From contig WJLK01000146.1 of assembly GCA_014728565.1 (NCBI GenBank), forward strand, positions 1 through 6,024: a DNA stretch of 6,024 bases, read 5' to 3'. The stretch's first letter is position 1, and every line of letters begins with the position of its first letter. The stretch is from Candidatus Pacearchaeota archaeon (GTDB lineage: Archaea; Nanobdellota; Nanobdellia; Pacearchaeales; GW2011-AR1). The position numbers and the translations under genes were made by a program. The notes beneath the pieces are model-generated. The model saw only the letters and a program-made list of their open reading frames with translations, had not been told where the DNA came from and searched no databases. This document shows, in pieces, positions 1-4,561 of this stretch.

Positions 1-309
1 ATTTTCAATGTCCCTCATATTTTTTGGAATTCCTATGTTGTACTGTTGGAAAAAGTAAGTAAGGAACTTTCCATTTAATCTTGTGGATGCAATTCCAAGA
101 AGAGTCTGATATAATTTCTTGTTTTTTATATCAGGAATTCCATTAATGTAGTTTCTAGCTGTCTGTCCTCCTCCACAGACAATAACAAAACTATATTTTT
201 TTGTATTTTTAATTATTGTTTTTTTGAAATTCTCTAAAAATTTCAGATTGATTTTATCAGGGATGATAACACTTCCTCCTAGACTTATTACAATCACTTC
301 TTTTTTCAT
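1..309 (-). CDS. pyrH: UMP kinase, archaeal type (N-terminal part, runs off window)
   Basis: This enzyme phosphorylates UMP to UDP with ATP in the cytoplasm, the step linking de novo pyrimidine synthesis to UTP and CTP. The visible 103 residues carry landmarks of the amino-acid-kinase fold: a first beta strand followed by the glycine loop VISLGGSVI (residues 7-15), a second strand ending in VCGGGQTARNY (44-54), and a helix GIASTRLNGKFL (72-83) matching the GIxxTRxNAxLL helix of archaeal UMP kinases. The rest of the protein lies beyond position 1. The ATG at 307-309 is the only sensible start, since the glycine loop begins a few residues later as in family members. A DUF357 gene lies 39 bases upstream on the same strand, so the two may be co-transcribed. 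The glycine loops and the TRxN helix together favour UMP kinase over carbamate or acetylglutamate kinase. Confidence 0.88.
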   Translation of the reverse strand, partial: MKKEVIVISLGGSVIIPDKINLKFLENFKKTIIKNTKKYSFVIVCGGGQTARNYINGIPDIKNKKLYQTLLGIASTRLNGKFLTYFFQQYNIGIPKNMRDIEN

Positions 310-317
310 TTTATAAC

Positions 318-328
318 TTTTATATAAG
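318..328 (-). promoter_or_regulatory. possible TATA box before UMP kinase
   Basis: Read on the minus strand this is CTTATATAAAA, a good archaeal TATA match. Its centre is only about 14 bases before the UMP kinase ATG, too close for a normal TATA-to-start distance of about 25. It could drive a slightly downstream start, or be chance in AT-rich DNA if the kinase is read through from the DUF357 gene. Confidence 0.25.
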
Positions 329-348
329 GATAGGTGTGTTTTTAAATT

Positions 349-624
349 TTATACTGTAAATAACCTGTTGTCTTTGACATTGAAAATTTTTAGTCTTGCT
401 CCGCAATCCAGCCAGCCATGAGCATAGTTTATTGCAGCAAAAGCATTTATAAAGTCTTTGTTTTTTTCAAAATGCTTTGAATCAGCAAGATAGCATTCAA
501 CCATTAGTATTATCTCTTTTGCCTGTTTCTGTTTATTTTTAGCTACTGATTTTTTTGCTATTTCTAATGCTTTATCTGTTGTATTATAATATCTTTCTAT
601 TTTTGATTTTGATATTTTTTCCAT
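349..624 (-). CDS. DUF357 family protein
   Basis: This 91-residue protein belongs to the DUF357 family (COG1849-type), small archaeal helical proteins of unknown function. The match rests on two family landmarks: an opening YYNTTDKALEIAKKS (residues 13-27) and the C-terminal signature INAFAAINYAHGWLDCGARL (59-78), in which NAFAAINYAHGWLD is nearly the family consensus. Between them sits a helix with VECYLADSKHFEKNKD, equivalent to the usual YxxDAxxFxxKGD segment. The whole protein reads as a compact helical bundle with no signal peptide or membrane segment. The start ATG has a TATA-like box about 25 bases upstream, consistent with a leaderless mRNA. UMP kinase follows 39 bases downstream on the same strand. 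Family assignment is confident; no molecular role can be given. Confidence 0.85.
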   Translation of the reverse strand: MEKISKSKIERYYNTTDKALEIAKKSVAKNKQKQAKEIILMVECYLADSKHFEKNKDFINAFAAINYAHGWLDCGARLKIFNVKDNRLFTV

Positions 625-800
625 AGTGTTCTATTGATTTGTTTATTTAAATATATTTTTGAATTTATTGTTTATTAAAATAGGAATTCAAAAACTGGGA
701 TTAAAAATAAAGTTTTTATTATTCGTTTTTCATAGTAAGCTTTCAATCACCTAAATCATTTAAAAAAAGAATAATTTAGCTTAATAATAAAAAGGGGAAT
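625..800. other. intergenic spacer without a recognisable gene
   Basis: Very AT-rich DNA between the DUF357 start and the hairpin after the 247-codon gene. Apart from the DUF357 TATA box near its left end, and the T-rich tract on the minus strand just after the hairpin, I see no open reading frame with coding character, no RNA gene and no clear repeat. Confidence 0.5.
644..655 (-). promoter_or_regulatory. TATA box of DUF357 gene
   Basis: On the minus strand this reads ATATTTAAATAA, centred about 25 bases before the DUF357 ATG at 624. That is the spacing expected when transcription starts at or next to the start codon. No Shine-Dalgarno sequence is present between box and ATG. Confidence 0.5.
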
Positions 801-823
801 TGGAGGAAGTTTTTCTTCCTCCA
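785..823 (-). terminator. hairpin plus T-rich tail after the 247-codon gene
   Basis: A perfect 9-bp stem, TGGAGGAAG (801-809) and CTTCCTCCA (815-823), encloses a 5-base loop. It starts 8 bases after the minus-strand stop codon at 832-834. On that strand the hairpin is followed by ATTCCCCTTTTTATTATT, a T-rich stretch. Archaeal termination depends mainly on the U tract, and hairpins are not always needed, but the placement just past a stop fits a transcript end. Confidence 0.55.
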
Positions 824-831
824 CCTGGGAG

Positions 832-1575
832 TTATATTTTTGGAATTTCAGAAGTGTCTACAAGGTTAAATGGAGTTATTTTATTAATTATGAATCTTGA
901 ACCTACGAATTCAGAGACAACTGCTGATATTATCAAGTCTCCTACAGCTGCTTTTAGTATTCCTCCTATAAGAGGTATTCTTGCCTCTCTTGAAAAACTG
1001 TTTATAACTTCATTTATTTCTTCTTTATTCATGGTTATCTTTGTTACATTCATTTTATTTAATTTTTTGACAAGGATATTTTTTCCAGGTCCAGGACACT
1101 CCAATAGTTGTACACCGGGGTCTTTTAAAAGTTGTTGTATTTTTCCCAATGCAAGACCTGGTGCTCTCTCTGTTGCAGCAGGTTTTACCTGAAGCATCTT
1201 CCTTAGCCTTGGAGAAGGTGGTCTTACTGGAGCTTTCTCTTTTTCTCCTGATTGCATTGACCTTACAAATTGATTACTCTTTGGGTGTGTTGCATGTTCT
1301 TTTTCTATAGGTCTTATTGAAGGTCCTGTGGTTGGTTGAGGAATATCTTGTTGAGGAATTATTCTTTTAGTAAAAAGAGATGGTTTAAATACAGGAGTTT
1401 TTACTGCCTTTTTAAAAGCTTCATCAGGTGTTGGTTTTTCTTCTAAAAATTCCTGTTTGAATTTCTCTATTTTTATGTAATGCTCAGCTGCATACTGTTT
1501 AATCAGGATATCAATTATTTCTTCTGTAAATTTTTTTAGAAATATAATTCTTAGGTGCTCGTTTTTCATTCCCAT
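832..1575 (-). CDS. protein with a C-terminal domain like the N-domain of VirB11/GspE-type ATPases
   Basis: I cannot name this 247-residue protein. Three parts are visible: a helical N-terminus (about residues 8-46), a proline- and lysine-rich linker likely disordered (47-138), and a compact C-terminal domain (140-238). That domain begins LGKIQQLLKDPGVQLLECPG and ends VSEFVGSRFIINKI, with a helix NKEEINEVINSFS (183-195) between. This order resembles the N-terminal domain of type II/IV secretion ATPases (LxxLLxDPxVxEIxVNG, a helical lid, then GxRxxIRK). No Walker A, Walker B or Asp/His box follows, so it is not an ATPase; the resemblance is by eye. Its start overlaps the end of the coiled-coil gene. 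The chosen ATG is at 1573-1575; a second in-frame ATG at 1567-1569 forms a 4-base ATGA overlap with the upstream stop and is an equally plausible start (245 residues). Either way translation is probably coupled. Confidence 0.75.
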   Translation of the reverse strand: MGMKNEHLRIIFLKKFTEEIIDILIKQYAAEHYIKIEKFKQEFLEEKPTPDEAFKKAVKTPVFKPSLFTKRIIPQQDIPQPTTGPSIRPIEKEHATHPKSNQFVRSMQSGEKEKAPVRPPSPRLRKMLQVKPAATERAPGLALGKIQQLLKDPGVQLLECPGPGKNILVKKLNKMNVTKITMNKEEINEVINSFSREARIPLIGGILKAAVGDLIISAVVSEFVGSRFIINKITPFNLVDTSEIPKI

Positions 1576-1964
1576 TGGTATTTTGGAATTGGCTTTGGTC
1601 TGAAACCTTCCATCTTTGGTTTTGATTCATCCTCTTTTGATTTGCCCTTTATTTTTTCTTCCATTAACATTATTCCTTTAGAAATTGTTTTATTTTGGTC
1701 AAGTAATCTGTCTAATTTTTCTAGGAATTCTTTGTCTATCTTGGTTGACTTATCTTCATAGCCCTCTCCATATTTTTCAGCAAAATTTTTAGCAGATATT
1801 TCAAATAACTGGAGAAGCTTAGAAATATTTCCAGATAATTCGTCAAATTTCACTGTTAAATTAGTCAAAACTTTTTGCATATTGATGAAATTTTCAACAA
1901 GAGCCTCTTCTATTTGTTTTTTAGTCACTCTTTTTGTTTTTTTACTACCTGCTTTTTTTGGCAT
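1566..1964 (-). CDS. lysine-rich coiled-coil protein
   Basis: This 132-residue protein is not one I can assign to a named family. It opens with a strongly basic tail (PKKAGSKKTKRVTKKQ, residues 2-17). Two long amphipathic helices with heptad-like hydrophobic spacing follow: about 17-63 (including ALVENFINMQKVLTNLTVKF and ISKLLQLFEISAKNF) and 78-105 (EFLEKLDRLLDQNKTISKGI). The C-terminus is a charged, proline-containing tail ending PKPIPKYQWE. There is no signal peptide or membrane segment, so it is probably cytoplasmic and oligomeric or a partner-binding scaffold. It is the first gene of a two-gene operon and overlaps the next gene, whose product carries the secretion-ATPase-N-domain-like fold. 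The tight coupling suggests the two proteins work together (inference). A TATA box lies about 25 bases before its ATG. Confidence 0.75.
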   Translation of the reverse strand: MPKKAGSKKTKRVTKKQIEEALVENFINMQKVLTNLTVKFDELSGNISKLLQLFEISAKNFAEKYGEGYEDKSTKIDKEFLEKLDRLLDQNKTISKGIMLMEEKIKGKSKEDESKPKMEGFRPKPIPKYQWE

Positions 1965-1981
1965 TTTAGATTAAAGACTTT

Positions 1982-1995
1982 TTATTTATAAATAA
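1982..1995 (-). promoter_or_regulatory. palindromic TATA box of coiled-coil gene operon
   Basis: TTATTTATAAATAA is a perfect 14-base palindrome centred about 25 bases upstream of the ATG at 1964, the spacing expected for a leaderless archaeal transcript. It likely drives the coiled-coil gene and the overlapping downstream gene. Being symmetric, its direction is set by neighbouring sequence that I cannot read with confidence. Confidence 0.55.
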
Positions 1996-2055
1996 GCTAG
2001 GAAATAATAATTTATAAATATTGGGGTTATTTGTTTTTTGAAAGATTTAGATAGG

Positions 2056-2063
2056 TTTAAAAA
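2056..2063 (+). promoter_or_regulatory. TATA box of surface-protein gene
   Basis: TTTAAAAA preceded by the purine-containing GATAGG is centred about 25 bases before the ATG at 2085-2087. The spacing supports that ATG, rather than the TTG at 2070, as the translation start of a leaderless mRNA. Confidence 0.5.
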
Positions 2064-2084
2064 TTTCTTTTGTTTTTAATTATA

Positions 2085-2801
2085 ATGAAAAGAAGAGGTA
2101 TTGCATTAATGTTTTTTGTTTTGCTATGTTTAAATCTAGTTTCAGCCAGAGATGTTGTTAATATACATCTAAGAAATCAGGACTATATTATAAAGGTGAA
2201 TCAGATTGTTGAGTGGAAGCCTCTTGATAAAGCTTTTATTAGTGTTAATGGAGATGTTTTTGAAATATTCCAGTCACAAAAAAGGCAAATTAATGGTCTT
2301 TCACTTGTTCCTAAGACTATATATGCTGATTATAATAAATCTTTTGTTAATTTTTCTTTTCATTTTGAGGAAGAATTAACTTTTGATAATCCAGAAATTT
2401 CATTTAAGGTTGATAATGAGGATTATACTATTAAACTAATAGAAGTCTCTGAGAAGTTTCCTTTTGATGAGGGGATTATTGAAATAGGAGAGATGCCTAT
2501 TAAAATAATTCAGTCTCAGAAAAAAACAGTAAAGAGACTGTCAATAACTCCTTTAAAAATAAAAGAGGAAGGAAATAGTTCTTATGTTGATTTAAGTGTT
2601 TCTTTTAGTAGAAATCTTGATTATAAGTATAGGATTGTTGATGATGATTCAGAGGATTTAGATGTAAACGAGAGTGTTCAGGAAGAGGAGGAAGAACAGG
2701 AAAAGAAAAGCGGAGGTTTTATTTTTTATTTGTTTTTTTTAATACTTGTGATTGTTTTTATTGTAGTAATAGTCTATATTTTTCTTAAGAATAAGGTATG
2801 A
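2085..2801 (+). CDS. secreted, C-terminally anchored surface protein with two tandem domains
   Basis: This 238-residue protein has no family I recognise, but its build is clear. Residues 1-21 form a signal peptide (MKRRG, hydrophobic core, LVSA as likely cleavage end). Two copies of a roughly 72-residue beta-rich domain follow (about 24-95 and 103-175), sharing NQDYIIK/NEDYTIK, IFQSQKR/IIQSQKK, LSLVPK/LSITPL and NKSFVNFSF/NSSYVDLSV. An acidic stalk (187-207, many Asp and Glu) leads to a strongly hydrophobic helix (211-234) and a short lysine tail, so the domains should face outside. Possible N-glycosylation sequons are NKS84, NFS89, NSS164 and NES195. An in-frame TTG at 2070 would add five residues, but the TATA spacing and the lysine/arginine start of the signal peptide favour the ATG. 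The stop codon abuts the convergent tRNA-Trp. It may be an adhesin or envelope component (inference). Confidence 0.8.
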   Translation: MKRRGIALMFFVLLCLNLVSARDVVNIHLRNQDYIIKVNQIVEWKPLDKAFISVNGDVFEIFQSQKRQINGLSLVPKTIYADYNKSFVNFSFHFEEELTFDNPEISFKVDNEDYTIKLIEVSEKFPFDEGIIEIGEMPIKIIQSQKKTVKRLSITPLKIKEEGNSSYVDLSVSFSRNLDYKYRIVDDDSEDLDVNESVQEEEEEQEKKSGGFIFYLFFLILVIVFIVVIVYIFLKNKV

Positions 2802-2872
2802 TGGGCGCGGGGAGAATCGAACTCCCAGCTGCTGGTCTGGAGCCAGCTGTTTTACCATTAAACTACACACCC
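2802..2872 (-). tRNA. trnW: tRNA-Trp (anticodon CCA)
   Basis: A complete 71-base cloverleaf folds on the minus strand. The acceptor stem is GGGTGTG with CGCGCCC (7 pairs, two of them G-U) and the discriminator is A. The D stem is GTTT with AAAC, the anticodon stem is GCTGG with CCAGC, and the 7-base loop CTCCAGA holds anticodon CCA. The variable loop is 4 bases, and the T stem is GGGAG with CTCCC around TTCGATT. The anticodon reads UGG, tryptophan. There is no intron, although tRNA-Trp genes of many archaea carry one. CCA is not encoded (TCA follows) and must be added enzymatically. The 3' end touches the stop codon of the convergent surface-protein gene, and the 5' end lies 25 bases after the PIN gene on the same strand. 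Confidence 0.96.
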
Positions 2873-2893
2873 ATTAAAAGTTTAAAGAATTAG

Positions 2894-2902
2894 TATTTTA
2901 AA
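2894..2902 (-). promoter_or_regulatory. TATA box of tRNA-Trp
   Basis: On the minus strand this reads TTTAAAATA, centred about 26 bases before the first tRNA base at 2872. It overlaps the stop codon of the upstream PIN gene. It allows independent tRNA transcription, though read-through from the cupin-PIN operon is also possible. Confidence 0.45.
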
Positions 2903-3566
2903 GCCTTTTCATTTCATCTATTTCTTTTTCACTTACAGAACATCCTTTGTATTTCATTCCATAAAGCATTGCTTCGTAAGTTTCAGGGTATTTTAAATTA
3001 AATAATCTCTTTTTATAAGCTATGTAAATTAGTTCAGTTGATCTTATTATTTTAAAATCTTTAAAAAACTTATAATTTTTTTTATTTGTTCTTACTTTTG
3101 TATGTAATTTTTTCTCAAAAAGTTTTCTTAGATTTTCAGGATTTTCAACCAACATTCTTGTTGTTCTTTCATCAATTACTATCGGAGCATTATTAAGGAT
3201 TCTTGAAAGAGCAAGAGCAGCTGCCTCTCCTTTATCAATTAGATGCAGTTTTCTATTTTTTGCTTCAAAGGTTGTGTTGGCAATTTCCATTAATTTGTTT
3301 CTTATTTTTCTCAGTTCATTAACTTGTTCATTATTTATTGGGGCGTGTTTTATTACTCCTTTTTCAAAAAGATTTTTTAACTGTAATGCTCCAAGTTTAA
3401 ATCTTTTTATATTAATTGGTCTTTCTATGATTTCTTTTTTAACTTCTTTGGTTATTACAAATTCTCCTCTAAATTCTTTTTTTAATTTATCTAGTAAATG
3501 CAGAACTCCGTTCATGGAAAAATTAATCAGAGGACCTGAATCAAATATTAGATATTTCGATTTCAT
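2898..3566 (-). CDS. PIN-domain protein, 222 residues (probable ribonuclease)
   Basis: PIN domains are metal-dependent RNA-cutting nucleases, found in VapC toxins and in RNA-processing enzymes. The acidic residues of the family are all visible: Asp9 in IFDSGPLINF, Glu45 in VKKEIIE, Asp111 and Glu114 in LIDKGEAAALAL, and Asp132 in VIDERTTRM. The PIN core therefore spans about residues 4-145. A basic C-terminal extension of about 75 residues follows (NKKNYKFFKDFKIIRS, then a helical end), making it longer than a typical VapC of about 130 residues. Its ATG overlaps the cupin stop codon by 4 bases, so the two genes are translationally coupled. There is no classic small antitoxin gene directly beside it. 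tRNA-Trp follows on the same strand. The active site looks intact; the substrate is unknown. Confidence 0.82.
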   Translation of the reverse strand: MKSKYLIFDSGPLINFSMNGVLHLLDKLKKEFRGEFVITKEVKKEIIERPINIKRFKLGALQLKNLFEKGVIKHAPINNEQVNELRKIRNKLMEIANTTFEAKNRKLHLIDKGEAAALALSRILNNAPIVIDERTTRMLVENPENLRKLFEKKLHTKVRTNKKNYKFFKDFKIIRSTELIYIAYKKRLFNLKYPETYEAMLYGMKYKGCSVSEKEIDEMKRL

Positions 3567-3907
3567 TCTGTATATTTCCTATGTTTTCTGTTAAAGCGTG
3601 GAGAAGATATTGCAAGAAGGGTTAGCCCTTTTGTATTCCTGTATTTAGTATTTTTAGGAATAAATACTAAATCTCCTTTTTTGATTAGATGCTCTTTTTT
3701 GTTAATAATACACTTGCCTTTTCCTTCAACTACGTAGTATAGAACATCGCTTTTTGTATCATAGCCAAGCTTAGCCTCATTACCTGTTAATTTAACCTTT
3801 GCTATACTTATTTCTGGATAGTTTTTTGTATTAATAATATCTGTGACTTTTATATGCCCAAAATTATTTTCCTTTAAATCTTTTGATTTTATTATTCTTG
3901 GTTTCAT
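3563..3907 (-). CDS. small cupin-fold protein lacking usual metal ligands
   Basis: This 114-residue protein has the signature of a single-domain cupin: VLYYVVEGKGKCIINKKEH (residues 55-73, the strand-turn-strand of motif 1) and KKGDLVFIPKNTKYRNTKG (76-94, motif 2). In catalytic cupins motif 1 carries HxH and Glu and motif 2 a His after PxGT. Here those places appear to hold Tyr49, Thr51, Val55 and Tyr89, so no normal metal site is left. That argues against an oxygenase or isomerase and for a binding or scaffolding role (inference). The gene overlaps the following PIN gene by the ATGA arrangement and so is probably expressed with it. A 21-base palindrome lies between the upstream gene's stop codon and this start. 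The C-terminus is basic (PRFNRKHRKYTE). Confidence 0.78.
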   Translation of the reverse strand: MKPRIIKSKDLKENNFGHIKVTDIINTKNYPEISIAKVKLTGNEAKLGYDTKSDVLYYVVEGKGKCIINKKEHLIKKGDLVFIPKNTKYRNTKGLTLLAISSPRFNRKHRKYTE

Positions 3908-3927
3908 TTTGAAATCTTGGTTTTGAT

Positions 3928-3948
3928 TAAACTTTTTTAAAAAGTTTA
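3928..3948. repeat. 21-base palindrome upstream of cupin gene
   Basis: Arms TAAACTTTTT (3928-3937) and AAAAAGTTTA (3939-3948) are perfect inverted repeats around one base. The palindrome fills most of the 43-base gap between the helix-turn-helix gene's stop and the cupin ATG. Its centre is about 31 bases before that ATG, so it could contain the TATA box (CTTTTTAAAAAAG on the minus strand), act as an operator over it, or mark the end of the upstream transcript. Confidence 0.5.
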
Positions 3949-3950
3949 TT

Positions 3951-4511
3951 TCATCTAAAAATTTCTTCAGCGAGTTTAATTCTCTGCCTGGCAGGAATTG
4001 TTACAGAGAGGCTGTAATCTCCTATTCTTGTCTGTCCTGCATATTCAGCTAGTTCCCAGATACTTACTCCGAGAATTTTAGAGGTTTTTTCCATACTTAT
4101 TCCATGTTCATATACTTTTGAAGCTTTGTTTATTTTTGCTTTTCTAAAGACATCATGGATATAGTGTTTTAATTTTCCACTGAGATTTTGTATTAATTTT
4201 CTGTTAGAGAGAATCTCAAAATGAAATTTTTCTGTATTATCTTTTTCTAATGCTTTTATCATGTCATCTATGTTTTTTAGAAAACTCCTGTAAAAAGATG
4301 GCCAGTTTTTTTCATCCTTGAAATGTTGTTTTTCTATTAACTTACTCAAAGAGTAAATAATAACTGCCAGTGAAACAATTTCAGAATCCTGTTCAATTGA
4401 GGCAGAGTGTATTATCTCATTGCTCAGATGTTTTATTTTAAGGTAATTCTTATCTTCTAAAGATTTTTTTACAGATTTCAGTGTTTTTAGAATATTATTT
4501 TTATCCTGCAT
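3951..4511 (-). CDS. helical protein with putative C-terminal helix-turn-helix
   Basis: I do not recognise a named family for this 186-residue protein. Residues 1-125 are almost wholly helical and charged, with hydrophobic residues spaced as in a helical bundle (for example EIVSLAVIIYSLSKLIE, 44-60). The C-terminal part, KASKVYEHGISMEKTSKIL (129-147) followed by GVSIWELAEYAGQ (148-160), has the layout of a helix-turn-helix: helix, ISMEKTSKILGVS turn and second helix. It resembles by eye the short helix-turn-helix of UPF0175-type antitoxins, where a GIS..KAA..LG.S..E pattern recurs. The tail holds an amphipathic helix (RQRIKLAEEIF, 176-186). The gene is divergent from an Fcf1-like PIN gene and shares its promoter region, and it lies 43 bases before the cupin-PIN operon on the same strand, so a regulator of either is plausible. 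DNA binding is inferred, not shown. Confidence 0.72.
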   Translation of the reverse strand: MQDKNNILKTLKSVKKSLEDKNYLKIKHLSNEIIHSASIEQDSEIVSLAVIIYSLSKLIEKQHFKDEKNWPSFYRSFLKNIDDMIKALEKDNTEKFHFEILSNRKLIQNLSGKLKHYIHDVFRKAKINKASKVYEHGISMEKTSKILGVSIWELAEYAGQTRIGDYSLSVTIPARQRIKLAEEIFR

Positions 4512-4531
4512 TGTTATAAAAAATCAGATAG

Positions 4532-4539
4532 TTATATAA
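4532..4539. promoter_or_regulatory. shared palindromic TATA box for two divergent genes
   Basis: TTATATAA is a perfect palindrome in the 50-base gap between divergent ATGs at 4511 (minus) and 4562 (plus). Its centre is about 24.5 bases from one start and 26.5 from the other, so it fits the leaderless spacing in both directions. The other AT-rich stretches in the gap do not have the right spacing. Purine-rich sequence flanks it on both sides (CAGATAG on plus, AAGGAAGA on minus), as expected for a TFB recognition element. Confidence 0.6.
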
Positions 4540-4561
4540 ATCTTCCTTATTTATTTTTTAA

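Noticed and set aside
800..1192. Plus-strand open frame of 130 codons
   Set aside because: It lies wholly or mostly antisense to the 247-codon gene, starts with residues encoded by the terminator-like hairpin, and reads as a Phe/Ile/Ser-rich shadow without domain character.
1555..1761. Plus-strand open frame of 68 codons
   Set aside because: Antisense to the coiled-coil gene; Phe- and Ser-rich composition typical of a reversed lysine-rich frame.
2070..2084. TTG start extending the surface protein by five residues
   Set aside because: The TATA box at 2056-2063 would be too close, and the ATG at 2085 gives a normal signal peptide start with basic residues.
3274..3594. Plus-strand open frame of 106 codons
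   Set aside because: Antisense to the PIN gene, whose intact acidic residues show the minus strand is the coding one.
2898..4511. Standard VapBC toxin-antitoxin locus
   Set aside because: Neither PIN gene has an overlapping small antitoxin gene; the cupin and the 186-residue protein are not known antitoxin types, so only a weaker statement is made.
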